The translations under genes were made by a program, and so were the position numbers. Source: Putridiphycobacter sp965230195 (GTDB lineage: Bacteria; Bacteroidota; Bacteroidia; Flavobacteriales_D; Crocinitomicaceae). From it: a stretch of DNA of 64,000 bases. The stretch is taken from contig OZ245997.1 of NCBI GenBank assembly GCA_965230195.1, positions 6,868,392-6,932,391 of the forward strand, in the 5' to 3' direction. Of this stretch, positions 18,858-26,912 are shown piece by piece (position 1 is the stretch's first letter; each line of letters begins with the position of its first letter). The notes beneath the pieces were generated by a model that made no database searches, was not told the origin of the DNA, and was given only the letters and a program-made list of their open reading frames with translations.

Positions 18858-18950
18858 TATGAAACTAATTCATAACCATAGGCTGACTAATGATTTGAGG
18901 GGGGTTGATTAATAACTGATTGATGCCGAAATTTGAAGAAAAGAACGTGT

Positions 18951-19472
18951 ATGACTTTAAATAGATTTATAGAAAATAATGGTATTAGACAAGCAGATGC
19001 TATAATAGTAAAGAAAGAAAAGCTTGGATTGTTTGATCATTATGTAATCTTTCTTGGGTATGAAAGGGAAACGGGTGAACCTAAATTTATCGCTAATTAC
19101 AGTGATGGTGTTAAAATACTTCCAACAGATCAGCTTTTTCAGTTCTTAAAGACATATAAGCCAGTTTCTGTCAAAAGATTCAAAGGAACCAGTGAAGAAA
19201 GAGAGTATGCCATTGAAAGAGCGTTATCTGATTTAAAAACAAAGAGCAGACGAACTTATCACTTAATAAAGAATAATTGCGAACATTTTGCCAATTGGGT
19301 GCAAAAAGGTGTTAGAGAAAGTGACCAAGTTAAAAACTTTGGTAAGGCAACAGCAGTGGGTGGATTAGGAATAACCATTGCAGGAGTTGCTTCAAAAAAT
19401 AAGAACATGGTGATGGGAGGACTGGTGCTAACTTTGTTGGGAGGAATTGTTAACGCTTTGGGAGAAGATTAA
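18951..19472 (+). CDS. LRAT/H-REV107-type acyltransferase-like protein
   Basis: With start ATG 18951 the product is 173 residues. The NlpC/P60-like LRAT fold is indicated by FDHYVIFLGYE (candidate catalytic His30) and KNNCEHFANWV (candidate nucleophile Cys110 in the hallmark NCEHF motif). The C-terminus has two glycine-rich hydrophobic stretches (TAVGGLGITIAGVA; MVMGGLVLTLLGGIV) that probably insert into membrane. LRAT-type enzymes move or remove acyl chains on lipids; the eukaryotic ones act as phospholipases/acyltransferases. In this operon it could be a membrane-damaging or lipid-modifying effector; that is inference. The next gene follows after 6 bp. Confidence 0.82.
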   Translation: MTLNRFIENNGIRQADAIIVKKEKLGLFDHYVIFLGYERETGEPKFIANYSDGVKILPTDQLFQFLKTYKPVSVKRFKGTSEEREYAIERALSDLKTKSRRTYHLIKNNCEHFANWVQKGVRESDQVKNFGKATAVGGLGITIAGVASKNKNMVMGGLVLTLLGGIVNALGED

Positions 19473-19478
19473 TTCAAG

Positions 19479-20102
19479 ATGGGAAAACGAGCTAGCTCTA
19501 TATGGTGGATTATTATAGTTGTTCTACTGATTTTTGTAGCAGCCACTTGGTTATCTGATATCAAGAATGGTAATGTTGAGACTGATGAGGATGAGCTTGA
19601 AAAGAGAAGGGAGCAAGAAGAAAGGCTATTAAAAGAGCTTGAAGAACTTGAAAAGAAGCAGGTGATCTTTGAAAAACATCAGTTTACAATGAAGTTTACA
19701 GATGATTATCTGGAAGCTTTATCCAATAAAAAATACGGTCAGTTTGTTCGATGGAGCGTTGCATCAATTGTTTTATTGTCATGCATTTTAGTCATACTCG
19801 TTCCAGTGATAACCATTTTAGATCTAATTAGTTGGTATGGAATTACAGTACTCCTCTTTGAAATTAGTACCGCTATTATTTTTGTAAAAGTTTCAAAAGC
19901 GAAAGAACAGATTAAGGATTATATTAAACTTCAAATTGATAGTAGGATATATCGCAATCGTGACAACCTATATTTCAAACAAAAAATTGAGTTTTATGAA
20001 TCTGAATTGTCCAGAATAAAATCTGGTATCAATCAAAAGACAGAAGAACTTCTAGAATTAAGAGGGGAAGAGAACTTTGATAATATCGAAACTCTTTTAT
20101 GA
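19479..20102 (+). CDS. Membrane protein with coiled coils
   Basis: The 207-residue protein has an N-terminal membrane helix (SSIWWIIIVVLLIFVAATWL), then a strongly charged coiled coil at about 33-70 (DELEKRREQEERLLKELEEL). Two adjacent membrane helices follow at about 88-135, and a second coiled coil lies toward the C-terminus. It is 6 bp downstream of the LRAT-type gene. It may be a scaffold or membrane partner for that enzyme; no family is recognised. Confidence 0.75.
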   Translation: MGKRASSIWWIIIVVLLIFVAATWLSDIKNGNVETDEDELEKRREQEERLLKELEELEKKQVIFEKHQFTMKFTDDYLEALSNKKYGQFVRWSVASIVLLSCILVILVPVITILDLISWYGITVLLFEISTAIIFVKVSKAKEQIKDYIKLQIDSRIYRNRDNLYFKQKIEFYESELSRIKSGINQKTEELLELRGEENFDNIETLL

Positions 20103-20252
20103 TCTATTTTATATACTCCTGATAATACGGTCTTACTTTCGTTTATCTCTTGTGGGTTTGGGACTTTTAACATTACTCTTGGAGAATATGGATGATTAAT
20201 ACAGGTGGTCCGGCACCTAGAAGCCGGTTTTATAAACTTTAAAATAAATGTT

Positions 20253-20444
20253 ATGCCATTTCCAATTATTCCAATTCTTGCATTGGCAGGAATTATAGGA
20301 GGTGTCTCGACATTGGCTTGGTACGCAAGCCAATCAAGAGAGGACCAAGAAAAGGCTGATAGGTTAGCACTACAATGGTTTGGTCGCAGATTCAAGCAAT
20401 TGTCAGAATATCAGCAACAACAGATTCGTAAGCGAATCAGCTAA
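20253..20444 (+). CDS. Small single-helix membrane protein
   Basis: From ATG 20253 the product is 63 residues: one hydrophobic helix (PFPIIPILALAGIIGGVSTL) followed by a charged amphipathic tail (SREDQEKADRLALQWFGRRF). It is the last gene before the terminator at 20472 and is 150 bp after the coiled-coil gene. Small toxins and membrane anchors have this layout; function unknown. Confidence 0.6.
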   Translation: MPFPIIPILALAGIIGGVSTLAWYASQSREDQEKADRLALQWFGRRFKQLSEYQQQQIRKRIS

Positions 20445-20471
20445 AATCAATGATCATGTGCACACAAAAAT

Positions 20472-20505
20472 AAAGCCCTATGACATATTGTTGTAGGGCT
20501 TTTTG
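20472..20505 (+). terminator. Intrinsic terminator closing the module
   Basis: AAAGCCCTA (20472-20480) pairs with TAGGGCTTT (20494-20502), followed by T residues. It separates the rightward module from the leftward mobility genes. Confidence 0.85.
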
Positions 20506-20541
20506 TTTCTGTCGCATAAAAAACAATTTGCAACAAAATCA

Positions 20542-21156
20542 TTATGTCCTTTTGTCCATAGTGTTTTTTTCAAAAGCAACCAGATTAAACATCTCTCTCA
20601 ATCTTGACCTTACCCGGTTGCCGTAGAGTTTTTCGAGTTCGTTGGCGTTGAGGTTGGTTGTAGCATGTGTTGGTATTCCCTGACTGATGAAGAGGTCGTA
20701 ACGGCTAAGGAGGATTTCGGCCATGACGTTACAATCGTTTCCATAGTATTTAATGGATTGTTCTACTCCGAGATCGTCAAAGCAGTAGTGGATTGGTTTT
20801 TTGCCGTATTTGTTGATGGTGCCATATCCTTCCCGGATGAACTCAAAGGCTATTTCTCTGGTCGGTTTAACTACTGGTGGGAAGTGGGCAAAGTATCTCA
20901 TCAGGAACATTAATGACGTTTTACCGCAGCCTACCGGACCGGTAAGAAGGATTCCTTTGTTTAAATCAATGCCACGTTTTTTACAATTCTCTTTATCGCG
21001 AATGAAGTAGAGCATTAGTGTGTAGATAATCTTTTTGTCTTCCGGGTTGATCTTGAATTTTAGACCATAATGTTTTTGCCCCATTCGTTCCATGAAGATC
21101 AGGCTCTTATTAAAATCATAATGGGTGATATTGTCTATGATCTTAAAGTGGCTCAT
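20542..21156 (-). CDS. P-loop ATPase of the DnaC/IstB type
   Basis: The 204-residue protein has Walker A GPVGCGKTS at about 72-80 and Walker B YCFDDLGVE near 122. IPTHATTNLNANELEKLYG (sensor-1-like region) and RVRSRLREMFNLV complete an AAA+ core. Proteins of this size act as helicase loaders or transposition helpers; in Bacteroidota elements they lie beside excisionase-like genes. It overlaps the upstream gene by 14 bp and is the last gene of a three-gene leftward unit. Confidence 0.85.
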   Translation of the reverse strand: MSHFKIIDNITHYDFNKSLIFMERMGQKHYGLKFKINPEDKKIIYTLMLYFIRDKENCKKRGIDLNKGILLTGPVGCGKTSLMFLMRYFAHFPPVVKPTREIAFEFIREGYGTINKYGKKPIHYCFDDLGVEQSIKYYGNDCNVMAEILLSRYDLFISQGIPTHATTNLNANELEKLYGNRVRSRLREMFNLVAFEKNTMDKRT

Positions 21157-21787
21157 GGTAATCTTTGTTTTGGCTTGTGTTCAGGTTGTCCCGTTTTTGA
21201 TCATGTGCTTTTTCTGTTTTAAGTTCATTTGCCTTGATCATCCAGTTGCGTGCTGCTGCTTTCCAATTTTTCATGGGTGACTTACCACCTACTTTCCAAC
21301 CGTTTGAGGTGTAGTAGTTGAAGAATTTTTCTGCTTCTAGTTCATTTTCTAAATAGCTTTTGATTTCTTCTAATGTTGGGGGCTTCATCCGTTTGTTTTG
21401 TTTGGATGTGTTTTTACTGTTTGTATTGTTTATTGAAGGGCTCAGGACTTGTTCGGGTGGTTGTTCTTCTTGTTGGCTTAGTGGTTGATTGGAAGTTGTC
21501 TCAAAATTGAACATGTAAACTTGTGAGCCTTTCAGTGGGTTATGTGAGGGGCGATATTCGAGATAACTCCAATTGTGGAGGTCACGAATACATTTATGAT
21601 AAGTTACCCGGGATCCTATTTTGGAAATACGCATGGCTTCCGCCCGATTGATTGAAATCGGGTTTCGGAAGCGGTTGAGGTTCCACATCTGAAATAGGGC
21701 CAGGTACAGGCTAACGTGTCCGGGATTTAAACGATCGTCTTCCGTGAATTTGATCATGGCAGCTGTGAGCTGTTTGATGTAATTCAT
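21143..21787 (-). CDS. Element replication/initiation-type protein
   Basis: The 214-residue protein has an N-terminal winged-helix-like region (HVSLYLALFQMWNLNRF ... INRAEAMRISKIGSRVTYHK), a low-complexity linker rich in Gln/Asn/Ser, and a C-terminal segment (FFNYYTSNGWKVGGKSPMKN) seen in DnaA/DnaD-like element proteins. It overlaps its neighbours by 4 and 14 bp. The trio HTH protein, this protein, and small ATPase is a typical Bacteroidota mobile-element replication cassette; the precise role is inferred. Confidence 0.75.
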   Translation of the reverse strand: MNYIKQLTAAMIKFTEDDRLNPGHVSLYLALFQMWNLNRFRNPISINRAEAMRISKIGSRVTYHKCIRDLHNWSYLEYRPSHNPLKGSQVYMFNFETTSNQPLSQQEEQPPEQVLSPSINNTNSKNTSKQNKRMKPPTLEEIKSYLENELEAEKFFNYYTSNGWKVGGKSPMKNWKAAARNWMIKANELKTEKAHDQKRDNLNTSQNKDYHEPL

Positions 21788-22062
21788 GGTTTGTTATGTA
21801 CACGGTTGGCCTTGAGCACAGCCAGTATGTCTGCGTACTCATAGTAGATGACTCCTCCCATTTTGGTATAAGGAAGGGTGCCGTTGATTCTAAGGTTTTG
21901 TAATGTGCCTGGTGAAATGTCTAGCATTTCACGAACTTCTGGTGATCGCAACCACTTTTTGGGTTGAATGGTGGTTTGTGACTCGAGTAATTTTTTGAAT
22001 TCCTGCAGGAGTTCAATTTTGAACTCCATGAGGTCTTCTGTTGTTAAAACTGTTGCTGCCAT
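21784..22062 (-). CDS. Excisionase-like HTH protein
   Basis: The 92-residue protein carries a MerR-like/HTH_17 domain at about 40-88: WLRSPEVREMLDISPGTLQN, then RINGTLPYTKMGGVIYYEYA. A short N-terminal coiled segment precedes it. This is the standard excisionase/regulator of Bacteroidota integrative elements. It is the first gene of the three-gene unit and overlaps the next by 4 bp. Confidence 0.88.
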   Translation of the reverse strand: MAATVLTTEDLMEFKIELLQEFKKLLESQTTIQPKKWLRSPEVREMLDISPGTLQNLRINGTLPYTKMGGVIYYEYADILAVLKANRVHNKP

Positions 22063-22166
22063 AATTTGTCTTATTTGAATTTGACCCTTTTTGAAAAGGG
22101 GGAGACAAATTTGCGGCTGCTTGGTGAATTTTGTTCACAAGACGTACCCAAGGTGGGTGAAGTTTT

Positions 22167-22526
22167 CTAGATTTCTTCGTCAATCAGAACTTCTTCAAAC
22201 AGGGCGTTATCAATACTGGTAATAATTACTACTCTTACTTTCTTTGGCCGTGTATTTGCTTCATTTAATTCTCCTTTTACATCTTCAAACAATTGCATAA
22301 TCTGGTCGCAAAGTGCGTCCAGTTCTTCACCATTTAATCTCCTGTTTAATTTGTAGGTTGATTGGGTAATTTCTGTTTTCCCATAGATATCCAGAATTTC
22401 TAATAATCCTGAACGAAACCTGTTGTAATCACTTGTTATGTCGTACGATATAATTACATCTCTGTTTTTCGTTTTGTGGACGTACTCTTGAAAGTCGTCC
22501 AACCATTTTCTCATTTGTTTACTCAT
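22167..22526 (-). CDS. Hypothetical protein of the mobility region
   Basis: The 119-residue soluble protein (start ATG 22526) has a helical centre (RNRFRSG-like YNRFRSGLLEILDIYGKTE) and a C-terminal strand-rich tail (RVVIITSIDNALFEEVLIDE). It lies between the RteC-like gene and the excisionase unit, in the same direction. I do not recognise it. Confidence 0.6.
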   Translation of the reverse strand: MSKQMRKWLDDFQEYVHKTKNRDVIISYDITSDYNRFRSGLLEILDIYGKTEITQSTYKLNRRLNGEELDALCDQIMQLFEDVKGELNEANTRPKKVRVVIITSIDNALFEEVLIDEEI

Positions 22527-22595
22527 AATTTTACTTTTTATATGTTTTATTACATTATAGGCAAGATGTTTCCTAAAGTAAATGGAAAATCAAAA

Positions 22596-23432
22596 TTATT
22601 TTTCATCATCTTCTTCCATCTTCCTGAGGAGGCTATCCTGAAGGATGTCCAGAAATTTGGTTGGGTTGTTTCGGATCCTTAATTCTAAGTAGGTTCGGTA
22701 GTAGTTTCCCAACTCAATGTTGAAGATTTTCTCAAAGTAAGTGGCAATGCTTTTGATGTCTGTTTGACCGTTGTTGAATGAACCGGATTGATGTAGTGCA
22801 TACATTAACTCGATCAGAGATACTTTGCTGCTAGTCCAACGCATCATGTTTTTAGGGACTAACTCGGTTCCCTTGTTGGTTGAGTTAAAGTCAAGGCTCA
22901 TGAGTTCGTTTTCGAGATGTACCTGCAGGAGATCGTTTGCCAGAATGGTGGATATTTTGAAATCATGGCTGGTGCAGAATTCGGGATCCAGTTCATACAC
23001 ATGGGCGTCCAGACTTAAACGGATATCTTGTTTTCCACGTACGAAATATTTGTGGTCCAAATAATTGCTGCCGGTACGGTAGTATCTGTAGAAATCAAGG
23101 TTTTCGTCAAAGTAGTTTTTGAGTTTATTGAGCTCTACCTGAAGGTATTTCCGCTTGATCTTGATTGACCCATTTGGTCTGTTAGTTTCAATATTATATA
23201 CTTTGATGTGGTAAATTAAACGGGAGACGAAGAGTGGTTTGATGTTCTTGAAGAAATTGATTTCTTCGTTCGTTGTGATTTGATCTTGTTCCAGAAACTT
23301 ATGTCTGAGTCTTCCTATTGTAGCTTCACAGTATTGGGTACAGACTTCTGATAATTTGAGGAGGTCATCAATTTCAATTTGGTAATCATTTAATGATTTA
23401 TCAAATTCGTTTAACAGGCTACTGTACCACAC
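22596..23432 (-). CDS. RteC-domain protein
   Basis: The 278-residue protein matches the RteC family pattern, especially the C-terminal part LIELMYALHQSGSFNNGQTD, IATYFEKIFNIELGNYYRTY and RIRNNPTKFLDILQDSLLRK. RteC of the Bacteroides conjugative transposons activates excision-gene expression; homologues occur in many integrative elements. Here it supports the view that the 6.5-35 kb region is or was mobile. No RteA/RteB two-component partner is visible in the window. Confidence 0.88.
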   Translation of the reverse strand: MWYSSLLNEFDKSLNDYQIEIDDLLKLSEVCTQYCEATIGRLRHKFLEQDQITTNEEINFFKNIKPLFVSRLIYHIKVYNIETNRPNGSIKIKRKYLQVELNKLKNYFDENLDFYRYYRTGSNYLDHKYFVRGKQDIRLSLDAHVYELDPEFCTSHDFKISTILANDLLQVHLENELMSLDFNSTNKGTELVPKNMMRWTSSKVSLIELMYALHQSGSFNNGQTDIKSIATYFEKIFNIELGNYYRTYLELRIRNNPTKFLDILQDSLLRKMEEDDEK

Positions 23433-23584
23433 AATGTCCTTAAAACTTCATATTTACCCTCAAGCAACCGTATTTTTTCATAGCGAGTTATGTATAGTTT
23501 CTAAGGAAATTACTTAATTTAAATCGTAAGTCACTTGAGGAGTGTCAAAGAAATTTTAGTTTCAGATTTGATGTTCTCAGAGGT

Positions 23585-23953
23585 TTAGGAGTGAGCTACT
23601 GGACTTGTATATGAATAGAACCGGACAATTAAGTAAAAGTCACTTTTTAGCTTAGGAAATCGTTTCATAAACTCACTAAAATTGGAAGTCTTTGATCGTT
23701 TGATACGGTCAGAAACTAGTTTTACAGCTGTAATCGTCAATTTTTCACCGTATTTATGTTCCCTTCCAATGAATTTGGAAAATGATGAGATGCGTTTGCA
23801 AGTCATGTTTATGGCCTGTTCTGAATCGTATTTCTTCAGATATATGTATGCCAGTCTAATGTGGGCTTCATGGGTGAAAATTGTTGGGTCTAATGTCAAA
23901 TTTTTCAGCCGTTCCTCAAAGATTGAGTCGGTTAATTCGCAATGCTTTTCCAT
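23585..23953 (-). CDS. Small conserved hypothetical protein
   Basis: The 122-residue protein contains FTHEAHIRLAYIYLKKYDSE, a helical signature shared by a widespread, uncharacterised Bacteroidota family, followed by KYGEKLTITAVKLVSDRIKR. No signal peptide is present. Its ATG abuts a perfect 12-bp hairpin (23955-23983) and the first of three TGACGATCGTCA palindromes lies 49 bp upstream, so it may be controlled by the same regulator as the Crp-like gene that diverges from it. Confidence 0.7.
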   Translation of the reverse strand: MEKHCELTDSIFEERLKNLTLDPTIFTHEAHIRLAYIYLKKYDSEQAINMTCKRISSFSKFIGREHKYGEKLTITAVKLVSDRIKRSKTSNFSEFMKRFPKLKSDFYLIVRFYSYTSPVAHS

Positions 23954-23954
23954 G

Positions 23955-23990
23955 GGATAGTTCTTTAAAACAAAGAACTATCCTTTTTTT
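23955..23990 (+). terminator. Strong hairpin at the start of the 23953 gene
   Basis: GGATAGTTCTTT (23955-23966) and AAAGAACTATCC (23972-23983) form a perfect 12-bp stem with a 5-nt loop, then seven T. On the plus strand this is a textbook terminator, but no rightward gene ends there. On the minus strand it lies immediately before the ATG and could hide the ribosome-binding region. Confidence 0.7.
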
Positions 23991-24001
23991 AATAATAAAA
24001 T

Positions 24002-24013
24002 TGACGATCGTCA
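24002..24013. promoter_or_regulatory. Palindrome TGACGATCGTCA, copy 1
   Basis: This perfect 12-bp palindrome lies between the divergent genes at 23953 and 24198. In its 18-base context, TTTAGTGACGATCGTCAA on the minus strand, it is identical to copies 2 and 3. It is probably an operator for a dimeric regulator, with the adjacent Crp-like protein the first candidate. Confidence 0.7.
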
Positions 24014-24197
24014 CTAAATAAGGGTAGTTAGAAGGTTTCTATTTTAAGGCTGGCTAAGTATAATTATTAAAATAATGTATTTGGACCCGTTGAATGTTTT
24101 CATAGCATTTGCACTCATTTATTACATTTTGCATTGGATAAATGCCTTTATGTTTATTATTTAACATAATTTTAGGCTAAATAATATTATTCAATTT

Positions 24198-24761
24198 GTG
24201 AATCAAAAAGTACTGGAAGAATTACAGCTAATAGACCAACAAAATATTCATTTGTTGTTCCCATTGTTTCAGTTGATTCAGGAAGATGCATTTTCCAAAG
24301 GAGATTTTTTTATCAAAGAAGGTGCGTATCAGAACAAGGTCGGATATGTTCTTGAAGGCAATTTAATAAGTACTAAACATGTAAATGATAAGGAGGTTGT
24401 CCACAATTTTTTTACCCAAAATAGCTGGATTGGTGATATAGATGGCTACAACGGGAACAAGAATTCGACTTCATTAAAATGTACGGATCCTTGTAGCATT
24501 TTATGGATGGATAGTGCGGTATTAAGAGCAGAGTTTATAAAAGAACCCAGACTTAAAGTTTATGAGCTTCATTTTTTTGCCAAGGTTATTAATAATGCAT
24601 CCTGCCAGCTTCTCAATTTTAAGTCTATGGCACCGATTGAGCGTTATCAGAATCTGATCACAGAAAGGCCAGAAGTTTTCAAGTTTTTCTCTCATTATTA
24701 TATCGCCTCTTATTTAGGTGTTTCCCGGGAAACGCTTAGCCGTTTAAAAAAAAGGGGATAA
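24198..24761 (+). CDS. Crp/Fnr-family transcriptional regulator
   Basis: The 187-residue protein starts at GTG 24198. It has the cyclic-nucleotide-binding-like beta-barrel (FFIKEGAYQNKVGYVLEGNL) and a C-terminal HTH (YIASYLGVSRETLSRLKKRG), the usual layout of Bacteroidota Crp/Fnr proteins. The protein lacks the cAMP-contact residues and Fe-S cysteines in obvious form, so the signal is unknown. Three identical palindromes flank the gene and its downstream unit, which suggests autoregulation. Confidence 0.88.
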   Translation: MNQKVLEELQLIDQQNIHLLFPLFQLIQEDAFSKGDFFIKEGAYQNKVGYVLEGNLISTKHVNDKEVVHNFFTQNSWIGDIDGYNGNKNSTSLKCTDPCSILWMDSAVLRAEFIKEPRLKVYELHFFAKVINNASCQLLNFKSMAPIERYQNLITERPEVFKFFSHYYIASYLGVSRETLSRLKKRG

Positions 24762-25204
24762 TTCATTTAGTGACGATCGTCAATGTTTTAATGAGAAGCG
24801 CTGGTTTCCTTTGTCTTATACTTAATAGACCTTTATTCCATGCAGTGTTAAATTGAGGTTTAAGATGTGTATAATCGTTTTGGGAATTTTACCAAAACCG
24901 CCAGCACCTTATCATTAATCTGGTAATCTAAGCTTAGTTAGATGTGGTAGATCAAATTTTGAATTCGGGGGTGTGCTCAAATCAGCTTTTTGTTGGTTTG
25001 AGTGCAGTGCTGGTTGTTGGGATGGTTAAAATGGATTAATGAAGATAATTATTGAAGGGATCATTACGTTGGAGTTGAATCGGTTTTAGAGCATTTTTCA
25101 AATGATTGGTAGCCAGACGATCATTTTCAAATGGGGAAATCTTTTTAGTGACGATCGTCAATGTTTTAATGTAAAGCACTCGTTTCCTTTGTCTCTAAAA
25201 AAGT
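24762..25204 (+). promoter_or_regulatory. Gene-free stretch with palindrome copies 2 and 3
   Basis: No coding frame is visible. TGACGATCGTCA occurs at 24771-24782 and 25149-25160, each in the context TTTAGTGACGATCGTCAATG followed by TTTTAATG and a similar GTTTCCTTTGTCT block. The second lies 45 bp before the DUF2147 gene. The first has no gene directly after it, as if a promoter region had been duplicated and its gene lost. Confidence 0.65.
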
Positions 25205-25612
25205 ATGAGAGTTTTAGTCATAGGTCTTTTTAGTTTCCTTGTTTCGAGCTTTGCATGTGCGCAGGATGAAATTTTAGGAAAATGGTACACTGAAGACAAA
25301 AAAAGCATTGTGGAAATTTACCGTTCCGGGAACAAGTATTATGGTAAAATAGTTTATATCTCACCTCAAGCCAAGTCTACAAAGGATGAACATAATCCTG
25401 ACCCCAAACTGAGGAATAGAAGTATGGTAAACGTAGTGATCATAAAAGATTTCGTTTATGAAGATAAGGAATGGTCCGACGGAACCATTTATGACCCGGT
25501 AGATGGGGAGACTTATTCGGGTAAGATGTGGATAGATGCATCCGGACACTTGAATGTTCGGGGATACCTTTTGTTCTTCTATGGCACACAGGTATGGCAA
25601 AGAGTGAAGTAG
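25205..25612 (+). CDS. DUF2147-type secreted protein
   Basis: The 135-residue protein has a signal peptide (MRVLVIGLFSFLVSSFACAQ) and the DUF2147 pattern: LGKWYTEDKKSIVEIYRSGN, KYYGKIVYIS, then DGTIYDPVDGETYSGKMWID and LNVRGYLLFFYGTQVWQRV. Family members are small periplasmic beta-barrel-like proteins of unknown role. It overlaps the methyltransferase gene and lies behind palindrome copy 3, so it is probably a target of the local regulator. Confidence 0.9.
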   Translation: MRVLVIGLFSFLVSSFACAQDEILGKWYTEDKKSIVEIYRSGNKYYGKIVYISPQAKSTKDEHNPDPKLRNRSMVNVVIIKDFVYEDKEWSDGTIYDPVDGETYSGKMWIDASGHLNVRGYLLFFYGTQVWQRVK

Positions 25613-26178
25613 CTCTTGGTCAGGCCGGGCTACCTAATGGTTTTGTAGGTCGGTTTTTTGGATACATCATGAGTGTGTTTAATCGTGGTGATGTCAGAGC
25701 AACTATCAGGGCTATGAATCTACGTTCCGGTCAACGAATTTTAGAAATTGGATTTGGGCCCGGAGAGGCGCTTAGCCAGATCTTAAAGAAGAATTTACAA
25801 ATTAAGTTGTTTGGTATTGATCATTCTTCCGCTATGGTTGAGATGGCTACATCAAGAAATATAGCAGCCATTGAATCTAATACGTTAACAATTACAATTG
25901 GGGAAGTTGAATACTTGTACTTTCCGACTGAACATTTTGATACTGTTTTTTCTATTAACAGCATTTATTTCTGGCAAAACCCTGAGCGTATCCTTTTAGA
26001 GATTCGAAACATCCTTAAGCCAAAGGGAAGGTTGATTACTACTGTTCGGAATTCAACACACGGCCTAAATAAACACTACAACGGAGAGAGCTTAAGATTG
26101 CTTTATGAGGCAGCCGGTTTTTCAGAAATCAAGATCATTTCCAATAAAAAAAGGATTATATGTATCGGCTCAAAATAA
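25594..26178 (+). CDS. Class I SAM-dependent methyltransferase
   Basis: With ATG 25594 (MAKSEVALGQAGLPNGF) the product is 194 residues and overlaps the previous gene by 19 bp. SAM-binding motif I is ILEIGFGPGEA at about 49-59, acidic residue IDHSSAMVEMA follows, and DTVFSINSIYFWQNPERIL is motif IV/post-II. The C-terminus lacks a clear substrate domain. Such proteins resemble UbiE-type methyltransferases; substrate unknown. The next gene begins 19 bp before its stop, so the three genes are translationally coupled. Confidence 0.88.
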   Translation: MAKSEVALGQAGLPNGFVGRFFGYIMSVFNRGDVRATIRAMNLRSGQRILEIGFGPGEALSQILKKNLQIKLFGIDHSSAMVEMATSRNIAAIESNTLTITIGEVEYLYFPTEHFDTVFSINSIYFWQNPERILLEIRNILKPKGRLITTVRNSTHGLNKHYNGESLRLLYEAAGFSEIKIISNKKRIICIGSK

Positions 26179-26852
26179 GCGCATTGGCTTTAGTTGCTTC
26201 AATTGTAATAACGGGATGTGTTACCATTGCCCCTCCATCTCCTATGATGACTTACGGAGGACCTGAAATAACACCAAAAGAAAGCTCTGAAATGGCGATA
26301 GGATTTGGTTCTGCAGGTGTCCGGTTCGAAGGGGCACATAGTCCTGCTTTGGGTTGGTTTGGTAGATATAAGTATGGTCTGAGTAATCGATTTGATATTG
26401 GAATGGATGTAATGGGTGCAACAAAAAATGAAGGGCAGTACTTTGGTTTGAAGGGGGCCGTTAGGTATCAACTTACCGATTACTCCAGACTGGAGCTTGG
26501 TTTTGGTGGTGCTGATGATTCTGATGGTAAGGCGTTAAATGGTGATTTTGCTTTTACTATGGGAACCAGAAGGACTGAGCCATGGAATTTCTATTTCAGT
26601 TTACGTTACGGTTATGCTCATGGGTTTGCAGGTAATGCCGCTTTTGCTGATAATTCTTCAGTAAGTCAAACGGATACGCTTACTCCACCAAATACTCACT
26701 TTGCGCTTTTGAACTTTGGTGCGCAGTCCAGAATCAATGATAATATAAAGTTCATCATTGAAGGAGGGTACGGGTATGTGTTTCCCGGTAAGACAGATCC
26801 CGGTAGTGTGCTTTTCGTTTCATTTGGGACTTTGTTTACTGTGGGGAGGTGA
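26160..26852 (+). CDS. Outer-membrane lipoprotein, beta-barrel-like
   Basis: The 230-residue protein has a lipobox (VITGC, Cys20) after a hydrophobic signal. The remainder alternates strands typical of an outer-membrane barrel (FDIGMDVMGA, YFSLRYGYAHG, FIIEGGYGYVFPG). It overlaps the methyltransferase gene. With the DUF2147 and methyltransferase genes it forms an envelope-directed operon behind the palindromic operator. Confidence 0.8.
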   Translation: MYRLKISALALVASIVITGCVTIAPPSPMMTYGGPEITPKESSEMAIGFGSAGVRFEGAHSPALGWFGRYKYGLSNRFDIGMDVMGATKNEGQYFGLKGAVRYQLTDYSRLELGFGGADDSDGKALNGDFAFTMGTRRTEPWNFYFSLRYGYAHGFAGNAAFADNSSVSQTDTLTPPNTHFALLNFGAQSRINDNIKFIIEGGYGYVFPGKTDPGSVLFVSFGTLFTVGR

Positions 26853-26912
26853 GAAATTCTAACAATATACAGAGTGCCATGTTGCAGTAATTTTATAAGT
26901 TTTTTTGCTTAT

